Origin: Undivivens sp041652635
GTDB lineage: Bacteria > Omnitrophota > Gorgyraeia > Gygaellales > Profunditerraquicolaceae
DNA: 62,852 nucleotides
NCBI GenBank assembly: GCA_041652635.1
Contig: JBAZGW010000001.1
Coordinates: 1 to 62,852 of the forward strand
Direction: 5' to 3'
Position numbers and translations under genes: made by a program. Numbering within the stretch: position 1 is the first letter of the stretch; every line of letters starts with the position of its first letter. The notes under the pieces were generated by a model. It did not search any database. It was not told the origin of the DNA and saw only the letters and a list, made by a program, of their open reading frames with translations. Below, piece by piece: positions 1 to 7,504 of this stretch.

Positions 1-116
1 CGGGCCAGATAGCGCCCTCCGAAACCGACGATCGTGGCCGGAACCCGGCGGACGTATTCGGCGTATTTCTCTTTATTCTTTATCTCTGTCGCCTCGACGA
101 TCATATAGACGGACAT
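1..116 (-). CDS. DUF1330 family protein, 3' part cut by window edge
   Basis: Only the first 38 codons are present; the gene runs off the left edge. The N-terminus starts MSVYMIVEATEIKNKEKY and contains YVRRVPATIV followed by GFGGRYLA, the conserved opening of the DUF1330 ferredoxin-like fold family (about 95 residues). No reaction is established for the family. The ATG at 114-116 overlaps the end of the acetyltransferase gene by 16 bases, so the two are probably co-translated. Identification rests on this N-terminal signature only. Confidence 0.7.
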   Translation of the reverse strand, partial: MSVYMIVEATEIKNKEKYAEYVRRVPATIVGFGGRYLA

Positions 117-610
117 AAAGATTTCTCCATCAGGTAATCATCCATAATAAAACCATTGCCGATATCGGTGACCACCGGCCCGGAAATGTTAAACCCGCAA
201 TTAATATAAGCTTTTATGGCCCCGGAATTGCCCTTATTAACGGTCAGGGAAACCTTCTTCAGCCCCATTCCGCCGGCAAGCGCCTCCGTGAATTCCAGGG
301 ATTTTCTCCCGTACCCTTTGCCGCGGCAGGCGGCGCGTATGTAAATCTTGCTGAGGAACAATCTTTCGTTATGCCTTTCTGGCAGCATCCCCAAATAACC
401 GGAAACCTTCCCCTCCAACCTCAACAAATAATACTGATAACCGCTGCGCATCTGCGCATTCAAGGCGGAGACGCTTTGAAAACGCCGCAGCATATAATCG
501 ACCTGCGCCGGGCCGATAATAGGAGAATAGTGTTCCCTCCAGATCTCCCATGCCAATTTTTCTATCCGGCAGACTGCGGACGCGTCAACGGCGGGAACAA
601 ATTCGATCAT
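101..610 (-). CDS. GNAT family N-acetyltransferase
   Basis: Predicted cytoplasmic acetyl-CoA-dependent N-acetyltransferase of 169 residues, the normal length of a single GNAT domain. The acetyl-CoA pyrophosphate-binding loop is visible as RGKGYGRKSLEF around residues 98-109 (family pattern R/Q-x-x-G-x-G/A). It is preceded by the beta-4 strand LFLSKIYI and followed by LTVNKGNSGAIKAYINCGF, the usual N-x-x-A-x-x-x-Y-x-x-x-G-F motif. AAGGAG lies a few bases before the ATG at 608-610. The substrate cannot be told from sequence; amino acids, polyamines, antibiotics or protein N-termini are all possible. Confidence 0.85.
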   Translation of the reverse strand: MIEFVPAVDASAVCRIEKLAWEIWREHYSPIIGPAQVDYMLRRFQSVSALNAQMRSGYQYYLLRLEGKVSGYLGMLPERHNERLFLSKIYIRAACRGKGYGRKSLEFTEALAGGMGLKKVSLTVNKGNSGAIKAYINCGFNISGPVVTDIGNGFIMDDYLMEKSLCPSI

Positions 611-708
611 CGGCCACTCCTTTTTTATGGTGCCTCCCGGCCTCTACCGCTGCAGTTACCGGCCTATGAAGTCCGCCTTCTATATCTGTTGCGGCGGCGT
701 CTGCAGCC

Positions 709-1071
709 TTATGTTATCACTTGTTCATCGCTCGGCCTCCATGCCGGATCCACAATACACAGGAATTCAAGCGTTTTCCTGCCGCTATTGCGTATACATT
801 GAGTCTTTCCCGGCGGGATATAGACGGCGCAGCCGGCTGTGACGCGGCGGGATTCACCGCCGACATACATAATACCGCCGCCTTTAATGATATAATAAAC
901 TTCGCTGGTTTTAAGTATGTGCGGACGGGTGGTCTTACCGGGGCCGACCAGGGCGTGTGCCAGGCTGTAACGGAATTTGAAATCCCCCTTACCGGCGTGC
1001 AGCAATTCCCGCAACACGGCGTTGTCCCCGGAAACGAATCTCCGGCAGTCTTTCAGACGCCTGACGATCAT
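709..1071 (-). CDS. Cupin domain protein
   Basis: A 120-residue single-domain cupin. The conserved barrel motif 1 appears as RPHILKTSEVYYIIKGGG (about residues 48-65), with His51 and Glu57 as candidate metal ligands. Motif 2 appears as AGCAVYIPPGKTQCIRN with a less typical ligand set. Small cupins of this form bind a metal and a small ligand, or act as isomerases or dioxygenases, so no specific role can be given. AGGAG lies about 12 bases before the ATG. It sits just downstream of feoB on the same strand, but the 37-base gap gives no evidence of a shared function. Confidence 0.75.
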   Translation of the reverse strand: MIVRRLKDCRRFVSGDNAVLRELLHAGKGDFKFRYSLAHALVGPGKTTRPHILKTSEVYYIIKGGGIMYVGGESRRVTAGCAVYIPPGKTQCIRNSGRKTLEFLCIVDPAWRPSDEQVIT

Positions 1072-1108
1072 ATCAGCGGTTTCTCCTCATTCAATACTTT
1101 CCTGCAGA

Positions 1109-2839
1109 TTATCGCAGGATGACAAAATTCAACAATGTCCCCACGATAACGGATACACCGATCATTATCAAGGTCGATTTTATGAGAGCCTTTAATCCCA
1201 GTTCCTTCAAGAGCACAAAGAAAGTGGCGACGCAGGGAAAAGAAACGGCCAGCAGGGTCGTGGCGATAAAAAGCTGTTTTATGGTCATATTCAACGGGGC
1301 CAGCAGGCCGACGGCGACATCCTTACGCAGGAAACCGACGACCAGGGCCACGATCGCTTCCTTCGGTAGGCCGAAGAGTTTAACTATCAGCGGCGCGAAG
1401 AATCCGGTGATCATATCAAAAACCCGGAAATACATCAGCACATTGATGAACATAACCCCCAGCAGGACTACAGGCATAGCCTCCAGCAGGAACCCTTTTA
1501 CGCGAAAATAAAGTTTCCTGGCCAAAAGAGACGCCGGGGGGATCCGATAAGGGGGTATCTCGAGCAGGAATTCCGGGCTGTTCCCCCGCATCAGCCGGTT
1601 TAAGACCAGCCCGAGAATGATGATCAAGGAGAATAATACCAGATAGACTCCTCCCACATACCAGCCTCCGAATTTGCCCAGCAGGCCGATGATCATCGCC
1701 TGCAAAGGCACGCAGGGAACGCCGATGGAGATAATGGTCGCGGCGATCAGCCTTTCTCTTTTGGATTCCAACACCCGCGTGGAAAGGATCCCGGGGACAT
1801 TGCAGCCGAATCCCAGGAGTATCGGGATCACCGCATAGCCGTGCAGACCCAAAGGATGCATCAGGCTATCCAGCAGTATCGCCAGCCGCGGCAGATAGCC
1901 GATGTCCTCAAGCAAACTTAGTATCAGATAAAAGGCTATCACATACGGCAGGACCATACCTATCTCGATATAAGGCGCCGTTGTCAGGACCCCAAGCGAC
2001 TGCTTGAAATCTATATTTCCGCCGATCAGGTCGCCGATGAGCAGGTGGAACCAGAATCCCCCCTCGTGCAGCCCGCCTGATAATTTCTCCAGTAAAGGCC
2101 GGTAGATACCGTTGAAAAAAGGATCCGTTATCCCGGCGATGATCGCCTCGCCGATAAAACGCACCACTTTAAAAGAGGCGAAAACCAACGCCGCCGCCAT
2201 CAGCAGTCCGGTGACAGGGCGCACGGAAGCGTCTTCCAACAGTTCCCGTAAAGTATGATGCCGGTGTTCAAGGGATTGGACCTGTTCGATCAGCCTGCCC
2301 AATTCGAGCCAGCGCGCTTCATGGGAGAGTGATCCCCTGGCTACCGGACTGGCTTCCTGTATCTTGGACATCAGGAGTTTTATGCCGGAACCGGTAACGG
2401 CGCAGGTGGAAATTACCGGCACGGAAAGCAGTTCCGATAATTTAACGGCGTCGATATGGATACCACGGTGGCCGGCGTCATCGCACATATTCAGGCAGAC
2501 TACCACGGGGAAGCCCTTTTCTATTAATTGCAGCGTAAGCGAGAGATTCCGTTCCAGGTTCGTGGAATCGAGGACATTCACCACGGCGATCTCTTCTTTA
2601 GGCAGTTCGGCGAGCAAAGAAACAGTCGTCTCTTCGGCCCCGGAAGTTGGTTCCAGTGAATACGTGCCCGGCAGGTCGACTACTTCGATGTTCTTCTCTG
2701 CGAATTGCAGCCAGCCCCGGGAAATTTCCACGGTGGTGCCGGGATAATTGGAAGAGATGACCTGCACGCCGGTAAGACGGGAAAAAACCACGCTTTTGCC
2801 GACGTTCGGATTACCGACCAGGTAAATTTTCTTGATCAT
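1109..2839 (-). CDS. feoB: Ferrous iron transporter FeoB
   Basis: Inner-membrane Fe(II) transporter with an N-terminal G-protein domain. G1 is GNPNVGKS (9-16), G3 is DLPG (55-58) and G4 is NMCD (117-120). A helical spacer follows, then a polytopic membrane domain carrying the two FeoB Gate repeats, including GFGCNVPGILSTR and the second-half GFLRKDVAVGLLAPL segment. At 576 residues it is shorter than many FeoB proteins (about 650-770), mainly through a compact C-terminus, but both membrane halves are present. The ATG overlaps the feoA stop by 4 bases, giving translational coupling in a feoA-feoB operon. Iron supply fits the many Fe-S enzymes encoded in this window. Confidence 0.95.
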   Translation of the reverse strand: MIKKIYLVGNPNVGKSVVFSRLTGVQVISSNYPGTTVEISRGWLQFAEKNIEVVDLPGTYSLEPTSGAEETTVSLLAELPKEEIAVVNVLDSTNLERNLSLTLQLIEKGFPVVVCLNMCDDAGHRGIHIDAVKLSELLSVPVISTCAVTGSGIKLLMSKIQEASPVARGSLSHEARWLELGRLIEQVQSLEHRHHTLRELLEDASVRPVTGLLMAAALVFASFKVVRFIGEAIIAGITDPFFNGIYRPLLEKLSGGLHEGGFWFHLLIGDLIGGNIDFKQSLGVLTTAPYIEIGMVLPYVIAFYLILSLLEDIGYLPRLAILLDSLMHPLGLHGYAVIPILLGFGCNVPGILSTRVLESKRERLIAATIISIGVPCVPLQAMIIGLLGKFGGWYVGGVYLVLFSLIIILGLVLNRLMRGNSPEFLLEIPPYRIPPASLLARKLYFRVKGFLLEAMPVVLLGVMFINVLMYFRVFDMITGFFAPLIVKLFGLPKEAIVALVVGFLRKDVAVGLLAPLNMTIKQLFIATTLLAVSFPCVATFFVLLKELGLKALIKSTLIMIGVSVIVGTLLNFVILR

Positions 2840-3087
2840 ATCTCTTCTACCGTTATTTTCGCCGCCACGCCGTAACCGATGGCCACCACGCTTCTGCCCG
2901 TTTTAACGACGACCGGACCGCGCAAACCTATATAACTGAGTTTGACCAATTCACGGCCTTCATTCATCCCCATACTCATCAATTTATCGCGCATATTCGC
3001 TCCGCCGGCGATCTCCACTACTTTCGCCTTTTTATTCTCCGGCAGTCTGGTCAACGGCATTCTTTTCGGGGTTTTTTCGCTTTCCAT
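2836..3087 (-). CDS. feoA: FeoA domain protein
   Basis: Small SH3-like FeoA protein thought to modulate FeoB at the membrane. The reading frame extends upstream, but I place the start at the ATG 3085-3087. AAAGGA precedes it at good spacing and gives 83 residues, the usual size. The FeoA core is clear: MPLTRLPENKKAKVVEIAG, then RDKLMSMGMNEGRELVKL and GPVVVKTGRSVVAIG. The upstream extension to 3189 has no homology-like pattern and would lie in the leader. It overlaps feoB by 4 bases and is followed directly by it. Confidence 0.9.
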   Translation of the reverse strand: MESEKTPKRMPLTRLPENKKAKVVEIAGGANMRDKLMSMGMNEGRELVKLSYIGLRGPVVVKTGRSVVAIGYGVAAKITVEEI

Positions 3088-3205
3088 AGAAGTATTCCTT
3101 TCAAAGTAAGCAACAGCGACATCTAAAAGCATCGTTACGGGGCCACTCGGCCCGTCCCGTTTCGCTCGAAAGATAGCGCGGCCGGTCAACGGACACGATA
3201 ATATT

Positions 3206-3233
3206 ATTTTATTGTTTCCTCCGGATTAGTCAA
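3206..3233 (-). promoter_or_regulatory. Probable feoAB promoter with AT-rich palindrome
   Basis: Reading the minus strand, TTGACT (3228-3233) and TAAAAT (3206-3211) are separated by 16 bases, a good sigma-70 type match. Transcription would start near 3199 and leave a leader of about 110 bases before feoA. ATAATATTAT (3199-3208), a perfect 10-base palindrome, overlaps the -10 region and resembles Fur hexamers (GATAAT/ATTATT). Iron-dependent repression is plausible for feo but is inferred. The leader also holds a GC-rich hairpin at about 3137-3160. Confidence 0.5.
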
Positions 3234-3256
3234 GCTTTCCGAGTAATCCGCGTTCC

Positions 3257-4066
3257 TCAGGATAAAGCGTAATAATACGCCCCGATCTTCTTCATACGCA
3301 CGCGCAGATCGAACAACCGCCCTATCCTGCGGCTTTCAAGCATATCCTTTTTCGCGCCGTCGGCGATGAATTCCCCGTCTTTCATCAATATCACCCTGGA
3401 TATTTCCGGAATGATATCCTGCAGGTTATGCGTGGCGAGGATAACGCTGATACCGGTGCCGGCTATCTTACGCACGCAGGAACGGAATCTGCTCATAGAC
3501 TGCAGATCGAGCCCGTTGCACGGTTCGTCCAGTATCAAACCTTTCGGGTCATGGACAAGGGCCCTGGCGATCAGGAAACGCCGTGCCTCTCCCGTGGACA
3601 TACGCGATATTTCCAGTCCGGAAAGATGCCCGATATCCAGGAAATCCAGTATATCGCGCGCTTTCCTGCGCATACGGGCGGTAACACGCGCCCGGTAAAG
3701 CCCCACGCTGCCGAAAAACCCGGACAATACCGTTTCCATCCCGGTAATATCCCCGTAACAGGCGGATTGCAGCCTGTCGGAGACTATCCCGAACAGATAA
3801 CGCAGATCGAAAACATTCCAGTCTTCCCTGCCCAATATCTTGAAGGAATAACCGTCAACCCCGGAAAACGGATAATACTCCCTGATCACCAGATTGATAA
3901 AAGATGACTTCCCGCAGCCGTTCGGCCCCAACAAGGCCAGGCGTTCCCCCTGCTCCATCCTGATGCTGATCCGGCGCAATATTTGTTTATTTTCCACGCC
4001 GCGCACAACGCTAAGATTATTGAATTCAAGTAACGGGACATCTTCTCGAGAACTTCCCCAAAGCAT
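3257..4066 (-). CDS. ABC transporter ATP-binding protein, ModF-like
   Basis: Stand-alone ABC ATPase. Walker A is GPNGCGKSS (47-55), the signature is the variant MSTGEARR, and Walker B is GLILDEPC followed by the ATHNL switch-histidine motif. The opening PLLEFNNLSVVRG and the overall pattern resemble single-domain ModF/YlmA-like ATPases. I chose ATG 4064-4066 because GCGAGGG precedes it closely and the ABC fold begins right after. An in-frame ATG at 4183 would add 39 residues that do not look like the family. No permease or binding protein is adjacent, so the partner and substrate are unknown. Confidence 0.8.
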   Translation of the reverse strand: MLWGSSREDVPLLEFNNLSVVRGVENKQILRRISIRMEQGERLALLGPNGCGKSSFINLVIREYYPFSGVDGYSFKILGREDWNVFDLRYLFGIVSDRLQSACYGDITGMETVLSGFFGSVGLYRARVTARMRRKARDILDFLDIGHLSGLEISRMSTGEARRFLIARALVHDPKGLILDEPCNGLDLQSMSRFRSCVRKIAGTGISVILATHNLQDIIPEISRVILMKDGEFIADGAKKDMLESRRIGRLFDLRVRMKKIGAYYYALS

Positions 4067-4284
4067 ATCAACCCTCGCAGTAATGAAGCTCCCCGGCCTG
4101 TAAAACCCGGGGTTTCTCTGCCACTTAAAGCGAAATTCCTCCGAAGCAGTCACCCCCTTTATCTTCCCGTTCATCCTGCGCATTTATCTTCGCACAAACG
4201 AATACCCGGCCTTCCGATCGGCCAGGGTACAACCACCTTAAAAACCCGCGTGATCTTCTCCGTAGGAGAATAATACGCCTCCGG

Positions 4285-5583
4285 TCAATGCCTCTTATCC
4301 GGAAATTTAACCTTCGGCTTGATCATCTCCATCTCATCGCCGAGCTTGACATCGACCAGCTTGGACTTTCGAAACGCCAGTATTTGGGAAGGATACACGC
4401 TCCTGTGCCCCGTAACAAGAAAACTGACGACGCAGGCGATCGCCGCGTAAGAAGCTATTCCGGGCCCGAATAATTCAATCGCCATAATACTCGCGGCGAT
4501 GGGCGTGTTTGCCGCGCCGGCGAGAACGGCGACAAAACCCAGGGCCGCGAAAGTCGCTATATCGAGCCCGAAGACACTTCCGAACAAATTGCCCGCCGCC
4601 GCGCCCGTGAAGAATACCGGAGTGATTATGCCCCCGCTGCCGCCGAAACTAAGGGTGACCGCCGTAAAAAACGGCTTCAGGATAAAAGCCCCCCAATCGC
4701 TTCTATTACCGGACAAAAAAGACTCGATACCGCCGATACCCAAGCCAAGGTATTGCCTGGAAAAGAACAACGCCGGCAGCGAAACGCAAAGACCACCAAG
4801 AAAAGCCTTGCCGGCTTCTCCCAAGCGCAAACCGGAGGAGAACTTTTTCACATAGGTCAACATCTCTATCAGCAGAAAAGCGGTGATCCCGAAGAAGATG
4901 CCTGCGGCCACCACCTGCAGGAATATCCATGGCCCGAAGATCGGCACAATATTGACCGGATGATATAAATACTGTATACCCAAAAAAGACGTAACATGAT
5001 AACTGATTATCCCGCAAATAAAAGAAGGCAGCAGGACATCATAAAGTATGCTCCCGGCGTAAAGCACCTCCACCCCAAAGATCGCTCCCGCGATAGGCGT
5101 GCCGAACACCGAGGCGAAACCGGCACTGATGCCGCAGATCACAAGCTTCTTACGGTCATAATCATCCAATCTCAACAGCCCGGACAAGTAAGAAGCAAGC
5201 CCGCCGCCTATCTGCGCGCAGGGGCCTTCTTTCCCGGCTGAACCTCCCGAAGCGAGGGTTATGACCGTAGCCGCCAGTTTTACCGGAACCACCCGCAGAG
5301 GGATATGACCGGACCTCTTATGCACCGCTTCGATCACCTTCTCTGTCCCGTGCCCTTCGGCGTCCGGCGCCAGATATTTCACCAATAAAGCGGAAACAAC
5401 CATGGAAACAGGAAAAAAAAGGAAATAATAATCGAACGTGGCAGCCTTAGCTGTGGACCAATTCAGTATTCTCAAGAAAATGGCGGTCGCGGCCCCCACG
5501 ATCAGTCCGGTCACTATCGAAAGCAGCAGCCATTTGAACACGGTATACAAAATAGCGCTTTCTTCGTTAATCCTTTTTCTCAT
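4285..5583 (-). CDS. ClC family chloride channel or H+/Cl- antiporter
   Basis: A 432-residue polytopic membrane protein of the ClC family. The selectivity motif GGSAGKEGPCAQIG is at 113-126 (usual GREGP), with the gating glutamate at 119 conserved. Later pieces include ISAGFASVFGTPIAGAIFGVEVL and FGGSGGIITPVFFTGAAAGN, both typical pore-lining segments. There is no C-terminal CBS domain. GGAG precedes the ATG at 5581-5583. The family moves chloride or fluoride, either passively or coupled to protons. Sequence alone does not separate the two modes here, since the internal proton glutamate position was not aligned. Confidence 0.9.
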   Translation of the reverse strand: MRKRINEESAILYTVFKWLLLSIVTGLIVGAATAIFLRILNWSTAKAATFDYYFLFFPVSMVVSALLVKYLAPDAEGHGTEKVIEAVHKRSGHIPLRVVPVKLAATVITLASGGSAGKEGPCAQIGGGLASYLSGLLRLDDYDRKKLVICGISAGFASVFGTPIAGAIFGVEVLYAGSILYDVLLPSFICGIISYHVTSFLGIQYLYHPVNIVPIFGPWIFLQVVAAGIFFGITAFLLIEMLTYVKKFSSGLRLGEAGKAFLGGLCVSLPALFFSRQYLGLGIGGIESFLSGNRSDWGAFILKPFFTAVTLSFGGSGGIITPVFFTGAAAGNLFGSVFGLDIATFAALGFVAVLAGAANTPIAASIMAIELFGPGIASYAAIACVVSFLVTGHRSVYPSQILAFRKSKLVDVKLGDEMEMIKPKVKFPDKRH

Positions 5584-5654
5584 TTCGGATCTCCAGAGTT
5601 ATCATTGTAATAAAAAAATCCGGGTACGGATAAACCGGCCTGCGCTGATGAGAT

Positions 5655-6173
5655 TCAAACGCGAACCTTTACCACGGTCTTGACGACCAGTGAACATCGG
5701 CCGCCGCAACAAATAGAAGGAGCGTGGGCATCAGAGGGATAAAGGACCGCCAGTCTGCCCGGTCCCATTCGCAGCCTGGAGCAGACACTTAGTGTAGCGT
5801 TTGCTCCAGTATCGCAGGTAAGACGAAAAAATGCGATGTCACTTTTGGGCTTGTAGCGCTCCGACAGATGAAGAGAACACAAAGGAGCCAGGTAGATATC
5901 TTCGCAGCCTGACCAGAAATATTGCAGGTCAATATAAAGCCGGTGGACCTCAAATTTCGCATCCTCCGCCGGCTTCGGCCGGTAGGCCTGGTGGACCGCA
6001 TATATTTCCCTGCCGCTGACCTCAACCTCCTCGCGAAACCCCTCACGGGCTGCCGAGAATAGATTTATATCAAGACCGCGCAGATATGCCAAGCCGCGCA
6101 GCAAACGCGCCTTTAACCGCCCGCCCCCGCCTATTTCGTTTTTCAGATCTTCCAGTCTTCCGTAATATGCCAT
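5655..6173 (-). CDS. YhcH/YjgK/YiaL family protein
   Basis: A 172-residue cupin-like protein of the DUF386/YhcH family, seen in KFEVHRLYIDLQYFWSGCED and in the C-terminal block GRLAVLYPSDAHAPSI ending VVKTVVKV. Family members have been linked to sugar metabolism (sialic acid or beta-galactoside contexts) as putative anomerases or isomerases binding a metal. No sugar operon is next to it here. The start at 6171-6173 has only a weak ribosome-binding site. Confidence 0.8.
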   Translation of the reverse strand: MAYYGRLEDLKNEIGGGGRLKARLLRGLAYLRGLDINLFSAAREGFREEVEVSGREIYAVHQAYRPKPAEDAKFEVHRLYIDLQYFWSGCEDIYLAPLCSLHLSERYKPKSDIAFFRLTCDTGANATLSVCSRLRMGPGRLAVLYPSDAHAPSICCGGRCSLVVKTVVKVRV

Positions 6174-6195
6174 AGATGGCTATTCCATGGATGTT

Positions 6196-7029
6196 TTAAG
6201 ATACGCAGACATAATAATCGTACATAAGCGTAAACCCGCATTTCTTACAATTTACCGCCACCACATTAAAAGAATTGCCGCTGCATCTGTAGAAATGAAT
6301 GACCGCCGTATTTGCCGCAGGATCAAGGCACTTCGGGCATTGAAACTCTTTAGCCATCCTGTTCAAATTCTGAAGCAGTTTCCATCCGCCCGGATTGCTC
6401 ACCGCCTGCCCAGGCTGATAGAATGCGCTATGCCCGCAATCAAGGCAGACATGGATATTGTATTTTACGGACATCATATCCCAATTACGGGTAATGGCCC
6501 TATCATGCAGAAAAACAGGGACCAGTACCGTGCCGCTTTTACCGGCGCATTTCAGACAAACGCCTTCTGCCTGCCGTAACAATTCTTTGCCGGAAAAGAA
6601 TTTATACTCCTTATCAACCGCTATATTATAATTGTATATTTCCGTTAAACCGCATTCCAGGCAGGAAAACCTGACCCACCATATGCTGTCCGCTCCATAG
6701 AACTGAAAAAGCGAAGGATCCAGAGGCATACGAAATACGCTTACCGTTGCTTGGTCTTTACCGCAATGCCGGCATTTGAATGCAAAAGCGCGCCTGGCCT
6801 TGCGGACGGCGGTATTCCGGAATGCGCGCAGTTCCCGCCAGCTTTCAGCGCCTATACCCGGCTGATCCAGAACCATTTCGTTATTCTTCTCCCCGGAGAT
6901 AAACTTATTAAAAAGGATAAAAGCGGCCACCAGGACGACCAATAAAAAAACCAACCACACGGCATTCCTCCTTCCACTCTGCTCCAGGCAAAGATATCGA
7001 AATCCCAGGAGCAAAATGATCAGCGTCAC
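6196..7029 (-). CDS. Membrane-anchored protein with six CxxC pairs (zinc-ribbon-like)
   Basis: I do not recognise a named family. The 277-residue protein has one strong N-terminal membrane helix (AVWLVFLLVVLVAAFILF, about residues 23-40) and a soluble region with six CxxC knuckles: CRHC, CLEC, CLKC, CLDC, CPKC and CKKC. Paired in order, these would make three zinc ribbons. Ribbons one and two are each followed by an aromatic-rich strand. The first codon is GTG preceded by AGGAG, so the start is somewhat uncertain. It could be a scaffold or a nucleic-acid or protein-binding factor at the membrane. Confidence 0.6.
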   Translation of the reverse strand: MTLIILLLGFRYLCLEQSGRRNAVWLVFLLVVLVAAFILFNKFISGEKNNEMVLDQPGIGAESWRELRAFRNTAVRKARRAFAFKCRHCGKDQATVSVFRMPLDPSLFQFYGADSIWWVRFSCLECGLTEIYNYNIAVDKEYKFFSGKELLRQAEGVCLKCAGKSGTVLVPVFLHDRAITRNWDMMSVKYNIHVCLDCGHSAFYQPGQAVSNPGGWKLLQNLNRMAKEFQCPKCLDPAANTAVIHFYRCSGNSFNVVAVNCKKCGFTLMYDYYVCVS

Positions 7030-7062
7030 ACTCTCCTGCCGCCTTTAAAGCAGTCAAACCAT

Positions 7063-7100
7063 AAAAAAGGCCGCCCTCTTTGTAAAGGGCGGCCTTTTTT
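7063..7100 (-). terminator. Intrinsic terminator, bidirectional form
   Basis: A GC-rich stem, GGCCGCCCT paired with AGGGCGGCC, is flanked by six As on the left and six Ts on the right, so it can act on either strand. It begins 12 bases past the stop of the TRL-like lipoprotein gene on the minus strand and most likely ends that transcript. Confidence 0.9.
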
Positions 7101-7111
7101 ACAATTACAAA

Positions 7112-7426
7112 CTAATCTCCGTACACAGTTGTAGTATACTCGCCGTAAATACCCAGGATATTCTTGGCGTCATAGTCCACGTACTTAACCGTTCTGATGT
7201 TCCCGTTAGCCATAGCCGCCTTGATGCTGGCGTCTCCGGTAGCCACCATGCCAAGTATCGAGGTAGCTTTGGATGTGCCGACTTTGGAGTAAGAAACCCC
7301 GCCGTCACCCGCTCCCACAGGAGCTTTGATCTCCGTGTAAAGAGCGCCATAAGGATATGGAGTGGCGCACCCGCCGATCAATACCGCTGCCGCTAAAACC
7401 AGTGCTACAAGACCCATTTTCTTCAT
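7112..7426 (-). CDS. TRL-like small lipoprotein
   Basis: A 104-residue exported protein. The start at ATG 7424-7426 has a very strong GGGGGAG site and gives a clean lipoprotein signal: MKKMGLVALVLAAAVLIGG, then Cys20 in an IGGC lipobox. The mature part carries PYPYGALYTEIKAPVG and a Gly/Ala-rich region with KATSILGMVATGDASI, like the TRL family that takes its name from a gene near tRNA loci. No function is established. The upstream in-frame extension to 7462 lacks these features. It ends at a good terminator and appears monocistronic. Confidence 0.75.
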   Translation of the reverse strand: MKKMGLVALVLAAAVLIGGCATPYPYGALYTEIKAPVGAGDGGVSYSKVGTSKATSILGMVATGDASIKAAMANGNIRTVKYVDYDAKNILGIYGEYTTTVYGD

Positions 7427-7504
7427 ATTACTCCCCCTTTCTTGCTTTATTGTAGCAAACAATGCCCATATTGCAAGGCTTTTATCTGTCCGGCGACGGC
7501 GGCC

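Noticed and set aside
371..802. Plus-strand open frame of 143 codons over the acetyltransferase gene
   Set aside because: It is antisense to a well-supported GNAT gene and has no protein-like motifs.
2836..3189. Longer FeoA start at 3189
   Set aside because: The added 34 residues are not FeoA-like, and AAAGGA supports the start at 3087.
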